Of a DNA stretch of 64,000 nucleotides, positions 42,555-50,133 are shown one piece after another. The stretch comes from Spirochaetales bacterium (GTDB taxonomy: Bacteria > Spirochaetota > Spirochaetia > Treponematales > UBA12059), in assembly GCA_016926955.1 (NCBI GenBank), contig JAFGNN010000056.1:1-64000 (forward strand), read 5' to 3'. The stretch's first letter is position 1. Every line of letters begins with the position of its first letter. Below the pieces are notes generated by a model. It saw only the letters and a program-made list of their open reading frames with translations, searched no databases and had not been told where the DNA came from. The position numbers and the translations under genes are program-made.

Positions 42555-44549
42555 GTGATCAAACGCACGATACTGACGCTGGCCCTGGCCTTGCTCGTGG
42601 CCGGGATGTCGGTCGCGGAGGTCCGCGTGAAGGCGCTCGACGATGTCAACGTCGAGATCATCTTCACATGGAAGGACGACGCGGCGACCGAAATGGCGGT
42701 CATCGGAACCTTCAACAATTGGGTCGAACCCGGCGTCCCCATGACCCGGAACGCGGACGGCCTGTGGGAATACACCCTCAAGGGCACGGTGACGGACGAG
42801 ATCGCCTACAAGATCTTCAACAAGGGCACCTACATTTTCGACGCTGGCGCCCCGGACAAGAAGGACGACGGCTTCGGCGGCAACAACGGCCTCATCATCG
42901 TGGCCGACGTGCTGGCGGGTATCGCGCCCGGGCAGCTGGCGGCCTCGGGCGCCGCGGGCGGCTCGACGGGTTTCGTCAACACCTACCCGAGCAAGTTCAA
43001 CTTCGGCATGTATACCGTCCTCGGCTCGAAGTCTACCTTCGTCACCCAGGGCCTCGTGGACAAGACCGTCAAGGGGCTCGAGACCGACTCGACCGGCCTC
43101 TACGGCAAGTCCTACTGGAAGGTCGGCGGCACCCTCTGGCCGAGCGTCACCGCCTGGTTCGAGATGAAGGTTTTCGACGGCTACCAGGCCATCTGGGCCC
43201 AGGACGCCACGGGCCTGGTGAGTCCCGAACTCGACGCGGGACTCGCTGGACTCTTCTCGGGCCTGCTCTTCAATCCGGTCAACTGGCTCGGCGGCGCGAA
43301 TCCCGTGCTCAACTCCATCAAGACCGGCCTCGAGACGCCCTTCCTCGTCTGGGAGACCGGCTACGGCTACGCCAAGCCCACCAAGCGCACGGCCGTGCTC
43401 TGGGAAACCCTGAACGAGCGCGACGGCAACGACGGTTACATGCGCTTCGACCTGGGGCCCGAGCTCCGCAAGATCGGCGGCCTCGCGATCGAGGCGACCA
43501 TCGCTCCCAACAAGATGTCCGGCAACTACGGCTTCTTCGGCTGGTTCGGCGCCTCGCTCGGAGATCTCAAGCTGGACTTCCAGTACGACTTCAAGAGCGC
43601 CGCCACCGACGACCTGTCCGCCATCTTCGACAAGCTCTACCACCAGGACCTGCTTTTCGGCGCCAAGTACAAGCTCGCGGGCGTGAACCTGGCGGCCCAG
43701 GGCCTCGTGAACCTCTACAGCGAGGAACCCTTCGGCATCGACAGCCACACGGCGGCCGAGCTCAAGGCCGACTGGGCCCTGCCCGCCGACGCGTTCGGGC
43801 TGGCCGCGAGCTACCGCTATACGGGCTCGATGGCCGAGCTGCTCTTCGGCAACGCCGATTCCCTCGGCACCAAGGGCACGCAGCGCGTCTACCTCAACCT
43901 CTGGGGCAAGCCGCTTCCGGCCCTCAAGCTCGGTCTCGATTCGAGCGCCGTGCTCGAGTCGGCGAAAATCGCCGACGCCGCGATCGAGTTCGACGCCAAG
44001 CCCTACGCCGAGTACGCGCTCGACGCCCTGCTCGGCAAAAAGAGCTCGGTGAACGCCTACGCCAAGCTCAAGTACGACCTTGAGACGGGCGCCGCCTACG
44101 AGGCGAGCGGCTCGGCCTTCCAGTTCGGCGAAGCCGGCGCGAAGTTCTACCTCGATGCCCCCGTGCCTTCGGTCGTCAACTCGATGGACCTTTATTGGGG
44201 CTTCAACAACTGGGACGCGGACAAGGTCTTCAACACCCTGATCGCCTCGTTCCGCATGCCGAAGGACCTTTCGGCGGAACTCGGCCTCGGCCTGCGCACC
44301 CCGCGCGCCTCGGCTTCGAGCGAGGTCAAGGCCGAGAACAACCTGCTCGGCGCCTCCATCGGCGCCTCGTGGAAGGTGCCCAAGCCCGCCCTCAAGAGCC
44401 CGCTCATCTACGGCGCCTTCGCCTGGAACATGGACCCTTACGATTCGGACGGAAACACGCTCGCGATGGACGGCTACACCACCGCGGACGGCGCGGCCAA
44501 GAACGACGGCTACGCCACCTTCCGGCTCATGATGAAGTGGGATTTCTAG
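42555..44549 (+). CDS. Predicted outer-membrane barrel with N-terminal glycogen-binding (CBM48/E-set) domain, paralogue 1
   Basis: 664 aa. A signal peptide (residues 1-22) leads to an AMPK/CBM48-like domain (about 25-115) with IGTFNNW, MTRNADGLWEYTL, YKIFNKGTYIFD and GGNNGLIIV, the pattern used to bind alpha-glucans. A Gly/Ala-rich linker follows. The rest (about 145-664) is rich in alternating amphipathic strands and ends KWDF with a terminal Phe, as in outer-membrane barrels. The GTG at 42555 fits the signal peptide with GGGAGG at 42544-42549. A paralogue lies at 45061. I know no named family with this layout; a porin for maltodextrins is the likeliest role. Confidence 0.75.
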   Translation: MIKRTILTLALALLVAGMSVAEVRVKALDDVNVEIIFTWKDDAATEMAVIGTFNNWVEPGVPMTRNADGLWEYTLKGTVTDEIAYKIFNKGTYIFDAGAPDKKDDGFGGNNGLIIVADVLAGIAPGQLAASGAAGGSTGFVNTYPSKFNFGMYTVLGSKSTFVTQGLVDKTVKGLETDSTGLYGKSYWKVGGTLWPSVTAWFEMKVFDGYQAIWAQDATGLVSPELDAGLAGLFSGLLFNPVNWLGGANPVLNSIKTGLETPFLVWETGYGYAKPTKRTAVLWETLNERDGNDGYMRFDLGPELRKIGGLAIEATIAPNKMSGNYGFFGWFGASLGDLKLDFQYDFKSAATDDLSAIFDKLYHQDLLFGAKYKLAGVNLAAQGLVNLYSEEPFGIDSHTAAELKADWALPADAFGLAASYRYTGSMAELLFGNADSLGTKGTQRVYLNLWGKPLPALKLGLDSSAVLESAKIADAAIEFDAKPYAEYALDALLGKKSSVNAYAKLKYDLETGAAYEASGSAFQFGEAGAKFYLDAPVPSVVNSMDLYWGFNNWDADKVFNTLIASFRMPKDLSAELGLGLRTPRASASSEVKAENNLLGASIGASWKVPKPALKSPLIYGAFAWNMDPYDSDGNTLAMDGYTTADGAAKNDGYATFRLMMKWDF

Positions 44550-44565
44550 CATGAGGAACGCGAAC

Positions 44566-45048
44566 ATGAAGCATACGACAATATTCGCCGCCCTGCTCCT
44601 CGTCGCCGTCGCCGTCCTTTCGGGCTGCGGCAGCGTGCTCCACAACGGCACGGAGATGGCGATCGAGCGGGTGACCCTGACCGGCCTGCCTTCGGCGGTC
44701 TACGCGGAAGGCCAGGAGATGGTCTTCTCCTACAACATGGGAGACGCTGGCTGGATCCATGACGACGCGAACGCCGCCCTTTTCGCTATGCCCAAGTATC
44801 GCGCCAGCGTGGCCGCCGACGGCTCGCTGGTCTTCAACTTCGGTTCGCCGATCGAGATCGTCACGCCGACCTTGACCTTCCTGCTGATCGATCCGGACAA
44901 GACCTGGGCGACGCTTAAGATCGACCTCAAGCACTCGGGCAAGTCGGGCGGCGACGTGGTGCTCGACAACACCTGGGCCGGCGCCGCCGCGCCCGAGCGC
45001 GTCCTCGGCGTCGTCTCCGGCGACGACGTTGCCTGGGACTACGAGTAA
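44566..45048 (+). CDS. Small lipoprotein of the glycan-binding barrel cluster
   Basis: About 160 aa. The lipobox VLSGC follows a hydrophobic signal helix, so it should be anchored to a membrane. The mature part is beta-rich with aromatic residues (NMGDAGWIHDDANAALF, LLIDPDKTWATLKIDL). No family is recognised. It lies between the two paralogous barrel genes, 16 bp after the first and 12 bp before the second, so it is probably a subunit of the same surface complex. The ATG at 44566 has AGGAA upstream; an in-frame ATG at 44551 is the alternative. Confidence 0.7.
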   Translation: MKHTTIFAALLLVAVAVLSGCGSVLHNGTEMAIERVTLTGLPSAVYAEGQEMVFSYNMGDAGWIHDDANAALFAMPKYRASVAADGSLVFNFGSPIEIVTPTLTFLLIDPDKTWATLKIDLKHSGKSGGDVVLDNTWAGAAAPERVLGVVSGDDVAWDYE

Positions 45049-45060
45049 GGAGTGGACGGC

Positions 45061-47022
45061 ATGAACCTCAAGAAATTGCTCGCCGCCGTCGCGGTACTCT
45101 TCCTGCTCGGAAGCGCGGCCTTCGCGGACGTACGGATCAAGGACGAAGGGAGCGGCAAGGTCGCCATCACCTTCACGCACAAGGACGACGCGGCCACCGA
45201 GATGGCGGTCATCGGTTCCTTCAACAGCTGGGTCGAGCCGGGCGAGCCCATGGCGCGCAACGCCGACGGGCTCTGGGAGCTGACCATCGAGGCGAGCGTC
45301 GAAGACGAGATCGTCTACAAGTTCTTCTCGAAGGGCAGCTACATCTTCGACTTCAAGGCGCCCGACAAGAAGGACGACGGCTTCGGGGGCAACAACGGCC
45401 TCATCGTCGTGGCCGACGTGCTGGCCATGCAGGCCGCCGGCGTCTCGAGCGCCTCGGGCGGCTCTGCCGCCGCGGTTGTCCCGCTCCTCCCCGGAGCGCG
45501 CAAGAAACTGGCCTTCGGCACCTTCGCCTTCGTCGAGAGCGACACCCGCTTCGACACCACCGACGGCTTCGACGCCGTCCAGTCGACGGTGGACGCGAAG
45601 AGCGTCTGGAAGCTCGAGGGCGACGTGGTCGGCAAGATGCCGGCCTTCTTCGAGATCACCTTCTTCGACGGCTCGACGCCCGTCTGGGAGGACGGCGTCA
45701 CCCCGCTCGGCGACGGCCTCGAGTCGCTCGCCTCGGGCTTCGTCTTCAATCCGGCCTTCTGGCTCGGCGCGGAAGCGCGCCCAAGCCTCGACAAGTTCCG
45801 TTTCGGCTTCGACACGAAGTACGTGGCCTACGAAACCGGCTACGGCGAAACCTGGCTCCCCGGCCGCGAGTCCGTGCTCTGGGAGACGGTCGAGGTCGAA
45901 GGCACGTCCGCCGGTCTCGGCTACTCGTCGTTCCGGCTCGGCTCCGAGCTCCGCGAGATCGGCGACTTCAGCTTCGACGCCGCCCTGGTGCCGAACCGGA
46001 GCCTGAACGACTTCTACGGCCTCTACGCCTGGGCGAAGGCCGCCTACGGCGACTACGAGCTCGACTTCCAGTACGACCTGCGCTCGCTGACCAAGACCGA
46101 GCCGCTCGAGATCTTCGAGGTCCTGACGCGCCAGGACTACATAGTCGGCGCACGCGGCTACATCGGCATGCTCGGGCTTTCGGGGCAGTTCCTGCTCTCG
46201 CGCTTCACCCCGGGCGGCACGGCCGAGGCGCTCCCCTTCACAGACAAGATGGCCGCGGCGCTCAAAATTGACTACGCGGACTTCTTCGAGCTCTGGGACG
46301 GCTACGTCGAAGCCCGCTACCGCGGCTCGGCTGCGCAGCTGCTCTACCTGGACGCGGACGGCAACGCCGAAGAGCTCGGCGACCCCGAGACCCTCGGCCT
46401 CGACCTGGGCGGCTCCATCCGCCTCGGCCACTGGCTGCGCGGCAAGCTCGACGCGGGCGCCACGCTCTCGAGCGTGGACCTCTTCGCCGGCAACATCGCC
46501 GTCGCGGCGCGCCCCGGCCTCACCGTCGACGTGAGCCTGCTCGCCAAGCGGCCGCTCACGGCGGAACTCTACGCCGACCTCTCCTACGACACCGTGCCCG
46601 ACGCCGGCAAGGACGCGTTCAACTTCATCCAGGCAGGGCTCGCGGCCCACGCGGGCGACCTGTTGCCCGGCTTGCTCGAGACGGTGGACCTCTGGTACGG
46701 CCTTTCGAACGGCGCCACGATGTGGAACTCCCTGCTCGCGGAGCTCGGCTTCGCGCACGGCATCAGCGCCCAGATCGGCGGCGGCTTCCGCTCGGGCGGC
46801 GCGGTGACGAACCCGATGGGCGCCCTTCTCGGCGCGGCGTGGGTCGTGCCCGCGCCGCAAGCCAAGAGCCCGACCGTGTACGCGCAGTTCGTCTGGAACA
46901 TGGACCCCTACGACGCCGAGGACATCACGGCCTTCGACCTCACCGACGACCTGCCCAGCTCGGGCGTCGCGGCCTCGGAGACCGAAGCCGCCCTGCGCTT
47001 CGGCATCACCTGGAATTTCTAG
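45061..47022 (+). CDS. Predicted outer-membrane barrel with N-terminal glycogen-binding (CBM48/E-set) domain, paralogue 2
   Basis: 653 aa, same layout as the product of 42555-44549: signal peptide (1-20), CBM48-like domain (about 22-115) with IGSFNSW, MARNADGLWELTI, YKFFSKGSYIFD and GGNNGLIVV, a linker and a long strand-rich region ending TWNF. The N-terminal domains of the two paralogues are nearly identical over long runs (for example KDDAATEMAVIG), whereas the barrels have diverged apart from the WNMDPYD block near the end. That pattern suggests duplication with barrel specialisation. The ATG at 45061 has AAGGAG 8 bp upstream. Confidence 0.75.
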   Translation: MNLKKLLAAVAVLFLLGSAAFADVRIKDEGSGKVAITFTHKDDAATEMAVIGSFNSWVEPGEPMARNADGLWELTIEASVEDEIVYKFFSKGSYIFDFKAPDKKDDGFGGNNGLIVVADVLAMQAAGVSSASGGSAAAVVPLLPGARKKLAFGTFAFVESDTRFDTTDGFDAVQSTVDAKSVWKLEGDVVGKMPAFFEITFFDGSTPVWEDGVTPLGDGLESLASGFVFNPAFWLGAEARPSLDKFRFGFDTKYVAYETGYGETWLPGRESVLWETVEVEGTSAGLGYSSFRLGSELREIGDFSFDAALVPNRSLNDFYGLYAWAKAAYGDYELDFQYDLRSLTKTEPLEIFEVLTRQDYIVGARGYIGMLGLSGQFLLSRFTPGGTAEALPFTDKMAAALKIDYADFFELWDGYVEARYRGSAAQLLYLDADGNAEELGDPETLGLDLGGSIRLGHWLRGKLDAGATLSSVDLFAGNIAVAARPGLTVDVSLLAKRPLTAELYADLSYDTVPDAGKDAFNFIQAGLAAHAGDLLPGLLETVDLWYGLSNGATMWNSLLAELGFAHGISAQIGGGFRSGGAVTNPMGALLGAAWVVPAPQAKSPTVYAQFVWNMDPYDAEDITAFDLTDDLPSSGVAASETEAALRFGITWNF

Positions 47023-47039
47023 CGAGTGGTTTCCAATGA

Positions 47040-47104
47040 CCGGGGATCCGTCGGGCGTAGGCCCGGCTCCCCGGCATTCCCATCCAATGCCTGCGGCATT
47101 GGAT
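47040..47104 (+). repeat. Two leader hairpins before the SusE/F-like lipoprotein gene
   Basis: The first stem pairs 47040-47046 with 47068-47074 and encloses a second complementary stretch (GTCGGGC with GCCCGGC). The second pairs 47082-47091 with 47095-47104 (10 bp perfect, 3-nt loop). They precede the AAGGAG ribosome site at 47108-47113 and may stabilise the upstream mRNA or set lipoprotein dosage. Confidence 0.6.
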
Positions 47105-47119
47105 TACAAGGAGAGCGAC

Positions 47120-48313
47120 ATGAAGAAGGCTATGCTTCTTCTCCTGGCCGCCGTGACCCTGCTCGGGTTCGTGGCGTGCCCCAGCCCGACCGGTAGCGAC
47201 CCCGTCGACCTGACCTCGGACTGGAAGATCAAGGGCAGCTTCGACAGCTGGGCCACGCACAACTTCACCATGGATGAGCTCGACAACAACATCCTGACCT
47301 ACACGTACTCAAGCCTTCGCGCGATCGACTATGAATTCGTGCTCATGAACGCCGCCGGCGGCGAGCTCAAGTACAGCACCGAGACCAACGTCGCCGTGGA
47401 CACACCGTTCACTATGGGCTCAGGCGCTATCAATGCGAGCTTCACGGCCACCACCGTCGAAGTCACCGTGACTGTCGACATCAGCGTCCCCGCGTCCCCC
47501 GTGGTAACCCTCGTGACGAGCGGCGCCGCTGCCACTCCGTATAACGTCGCCGAATTGGCCGAAGGCCTCTTCATCAAGGGCGACATGTTCACCATCGGCT
47601 GGACCAACACCGCCGGCACCCTTGTCGACAACGCCGACGGCACCGGCACCGTTACCTTCGCCGGCCTGACGGCTGCCAGCAAGACCGGCAGCTTCGGCTT
47701 CGACTCCCGTGACGGGTTCCTCAAGGGCGTATCCGTCGTTTCCCCGACGGTCGCTGACAGCTCCACCGCTCCGGTCGGCCTCCAGACCTCGGGCGACAAC
47801 TGCGTCATCACCGACATCCCCAACTCGGACTCCGTCTACACCATCGTCATCACGATCGACGAGGACGGCGCCACCATCGCCGACAAGTACTCGATGGTCG
47901 TTACCCTGACCTCCGTCGGCACAACCGCGTGGGCTTTCGATCCGCCGGTTTCCATCTGGCTCGTCGGCGACCTTAAGGGCGCCACTGATATGACCACGTG
48001 GTCGACGACCGACGATGGCCGCGCCCAGGTAGATCTCGTCAGCGATGTCGCGACTTACGCTTTCACCGCGGACACCACCTACGATGCCGCCTTCAAGTAC
48101 GCGACCGCGGCGGACTCGGGCTGGGACAATCTGGTCGGCTTCACCGGCGTCGACTCCTCCACGTCGCCCGTGACGGTCGTGAATCCGGGTGGTGGCGGGA
48201 ACATCGGGTTCGCCGCGACTTCCGGCAACACCTACACGATCGTCATCGATTTCTCCACCGATTATGCAGTGACCGGCATTCCGGTTCTCACGATCACCGA
48301 GACCACTCCCTGA
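47120..48313 (+). CDS. Multi-domain lipoprotein with three SusE/F-like starch-binding modules
   Basis: 397 aa. The lipoprotein signal ends in FVAC, a relaxed lipobox of spirochaete type. Three beta-sandwich modules of about 100-125 residues follow: the first opens WKIKGSFDSWATHNFTMDE, the second LFIKGDMFTIGWTNTAG, the third IWLVGDLKGATDMTTW. The G-D/S and W placements recall the starch-binding domains of Bacteroides SusE/SusF. Thr/Val-rich composition is typical of exposed lipoproteins. The ATG at 47120 has AAGGAG 6 bp upstream; an earlier in-frame start lacks a signal. Last gene of the cluster. Assignment to SusE/F type rests on pattern, not alignment. Confidence 0.72.
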   Translation: MKKAMLLLLAAVTLLGFVACPSPTGSDPVDLTSDWKIKGSFDSWATHNFTMDELDNNILTYTYSSLRAIDYEFVLMNAAGGELKYSTETNVAVDTPFTMGSGAINASFTATTVEVTVTVDISVPASPVVTLVTSGAAATPYNVAELAEGLFIKGDMFTIGWTNTAGTLVDNADGTGTVTFAGLTAASKTGSFGFDSRDGFLKGVSVVSPTVADSSTAPVGLQTSGDNCVITDIPNSDSVYTIVITIDEDGATIADKYSMVVTLTSVGTTAWAFDPPVSIWLVGDLKGATDMTTWSTTDDGRAQVDLVSDVATYAFTADTTYDAAFKYATAADSGWDNLVGFTGVDSSTSPVTVVNPGGGGNIGFAATSGNTYTIVIDFSTDYAVTGIPVLTITETTP

Positions 48314-48324
48314 TTTATTTCCGC

Positions 48325-48440
48325 CGCGAAGTCACCGACTTCGCGACGGCGCGTCCCGCGTTCCCGTGCCGCGGGACGCGGCCTGAATCATCTCCTTCCG
48401 CTCCGCCGCCCGGGCCACTCGCCCGGGCGGCGGCTTTTCC
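48325..48440 (+). terminator. Hairpin series ending in the terminator of the barrel cluster
   Basis: Stems pair 48325-48333 with 48337-48345, 48350-48359 with 48371-48380, and 48403-48415 with 48421-48433 (13 bp perfect, 5-nt loop). The last is followed by CTTTTCC and is the likely terminator. These hairpins begin 12 bp after the lipoprotein stop. Confidence 0.72.
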
Positions 48441-48525
48441 ATTCTTCCGTAGCAGCTCGACAAGCAAGGACGCGCGCAGCAAGGTCCGCAATTCGAGCCG
48501 CGACGTCGAGACGCTCCGGTAGCTT

Positions 48526-48643
48526 GCCGGAATACCCGAAGCATTCCGGCACGCTGCTTGGCAATTACTCGACAAGCTGGCACTTGTCTCCGTAATTGCG
48601 GAAGTCATGGTACTGTTCAAATGGGCTCGGTGCCGATTTGAAC
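48526..48643 (+). other. Hairpin-rich non-coding segment (candidate structured RNA)
   Basis: Three stems follow each other: 48526-48533 with 48543-48550 (8 bp, 9-nt loop); 48561-48568 with 48592-48599 enclosing 48571-48576 with 48583-48588 (8 plus 6 bp, hexaloop); and 48615-48622 with 48636-48643 (8 bp, 13-nt loop). It lies in the 612-bp gene-free interval 48314-48925. A short open frame (48523-48756) crosses it but resembles nothing I recognise. It could be a small RNA, a mobile-element end or decayed coding DNA. Confidence 0.4.
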
Positions 48644-48748
48644 ATCCGGTTTGGCGCGCGCTCGAGGAAGGCCTTCCGTACCGGTCGCCCGTGACGAGCA
48701 TCCTCCACAAGTACGTGACCGGGCGCCTCGTGGAGCGGACGGGGGAAA

Positions 48749-48832
48749 ATGCGTAGAGGGCACCGCGCCTTCGTCATCACCCACGACGCGAATTTCAAGG
48801 GACTGAGCGGGGTTGAGTACTGGCCGAAGTGA
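48749..48832 (+). pseudogene. Possible C-terminal remnant of a PIN-domain (VapC-like) gene
   Basis: A 27-codon frame ends FVITHDANFKGLSGVEYWPK. That resembles the last strand and helix of VapC-type PIN ribonucleases, where a T-x-(D/N)-x-x-F-x-x-(I/L)-x-G-(L/V)-x-x-x-x-W pattern is common. No N-terminal PIN acidic residues are found upstream. The similarity is short and the call is tentative. Confidence 0.28.
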
Positions 48833-48890
48833 GTGGTCTGGTTATGATTGCGTTTATTCCCGGAACAGGAAGAAAAATAGGCCATTGTTC

Positions 48891-48919
48891 TTGACACAGA
48901 AACAATAGCTATCGATACT
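48891..48919 (+). promoter_or_regulatory. Promoter of the AAA ATPase gene, predicted leaderless transcript
   Basis: A consensus TTGACA at 48891-48896, 17-bp spacer and GATACT at 48914-48919 lie directly before the ATG at 48926. The expected transcription start coincides with the start codon, and no Shine-Dalgarno is seen. The box overlaps the dyad GATACTGTATC, and the stretch is A+T-rich compared with its surroundings. Confidence 0.5.
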
Positions 48920-48925
48920 GTATCC

Positions 48926-50107
48926 ATGAGCGATGTCCCGCTTGCCGAGCTCGAAGCCGCCATGCAGCGGCGCGTGCAGGCCATGCCCGCGCGCCTCCGG
49001 CCATTCACGACCGAGCGTGGCGGGTTGCCGCGCGCCTTTGTCCTTTCCGGAGCGCGAGGTGTCGGAAAGACCACCTTCCTGCTGCACGGCGCGAGCGCGA
49101 CAAGTGTCCTCCACGTCTCCGTCGACAATCCGCTTCTCACGAACATACCGCTCTACGAGCTCGGCAGGGCGGCCTTCATGGCGGGCTACCGCGGAGTCGC
49201 ATTTGACGAAGTGCATTTCGCGAAGGATTGGGGCGCGCATCTCAAGGCCCTGTACGATGACTTTCCCGAGCACTCGGTTTGGGCAAGCGACTCTTCCTCG
49301 CTCGCGCTCCGCGGCGGCATCGCCGACCTGTCGCGGCGCTACGTGCCCATCCACATGCCGCTCATGAGCTTCCGCGAGTTTCTTTATCTGGAATCGGGGA
49401 CCCTCCCGCCGACGGTCGATCCTTTTCCGGGGGGGATGGGCGGAAGCTTGCCGCGGATCGACGCCTCCCTACTCGAAGCGTTCCGCCGCTACCGCTCGGG
49501 CGGCACGCGGCCTTTCCATGCCGAGGGCGATTTCCGGGAACGCATGCTCGCCGTGCTGGAAAAGTCGCTCTACGCCGATGTGCCCTTCTTCCTTCCCAAC
49601 GTGGGAGAATCGAACCTCAGGCTCATGAACGCGATTGTGGCCACGCTCGCCCGCTCGGCCGTCCCGCGCCTCCAGGTGCGCTCGCTCTGCGCCGACTGGA
49701 ACGTAGGGGCCGACCGCTTGTATGCCCTAATCGAAGTCATGGAAGCGATAGGCCTGCTCCGCGTCGTGCGCTTCGAGAACGACGCCAAAGCCCGCTCGAT
49801 CGGCGCGAAGCTGTTCTTCGCCGATCCGGCCTTCTACGGCGTCCTCGGGGGAAATGCCGGGACGATGCGAGAAGCCTTGGTCACCATGCTTTGCGCGGAA
49901 TCCGGCTGGCTCGTCGAGGCCGCGCGCGAAGAGACCACGGGCGATTTCGTCATTACACGGCGCGATGGCGCCTCGCCGCGGCGTTTCGCGCTCGAGGTGG
50001 GCGGCGCGTCGAAGCGCCGGAAGGGCTCCGATTTCGTGATCCGCGACGACCTCGATTTCCCGACCGCCGCCGCGCTGCCGCTCTGGACGCTCGGCATGAT
50101 GTATTGA
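48926..50107 (+). CDS. AAA-type ATPase (AAA_14/DUF4143-like)
   Basis: 393-aa cytoplasmic protein. Walker A is SGARGVGKTTFL near residues 41-52, and Walker B-like AFDEVHFAKDW follows. The segment SLALRGGIADLSRRYVPIHMPLMSFREFL matches the sensor/arginine region of AAA_14 proteins. A winged-helix-like middle and a nuclease-like C-terminal domain (FVITRRDG, RRFALEVGGASKRRKGSDFVIRDD) complete the usual architecture. These ATPases are patchily distributed, often horizontally transferred and of unknown function. Neighbouring decayed sequence and A+T-rich promoter fit recent acquisition. Confidence 0.82.
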   Translation: MSDVPLAELEAAMQRRVQAMPARLRPFTTERGGLPRAFVLSGARGVGKTTFLLHGASATSVLHVSVDNPLLTNIPLYELGRAAFMAGYRGVAFDEVHFAKDWGAHLKALYDDFPEHSVWASDSSSLALRGGIADLSRRYVPIHMPLMSFREFLYLESGTLPPTVDPFPGGMGGSLPRIDASLLEAFRRYRSGGTRPFHAEGDFRERMLAVLEKSLYADVPFFLPNVGESNLRLMNAIVATLARSAVPRLQVRSLCADWNVGADRLYALIEVMEAIGLLRVVRFENDAKARSIGAKLFFADPAFYGVLGGNAGTMREALVTMLCAESGWLVEAAREETTGDFVITRRDGASPRRFALEVGGASKRRKGSDFVIRDDLDFPTAAALPLWTLGMMY

Positions 50108-50133
50108 ACCTGCGCTCTGCCCAAGGAACAACC

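Noticed and set aside
40504-46860. Long minus-strand frames opposite the pullulanase and barrel genes (40504-42252, 42432-44651, 44527-46860)
   Set aside because: All are antisense shadows of well-supported genes, with no ribosome sites and no recognisable domains.
42555-48313. Idea that the cluster is a classical SusCD/TonB system
   Set aside because: No TonB box, plug domain or SusD-like TPR lipoprotein is seen in any of the four proteins.
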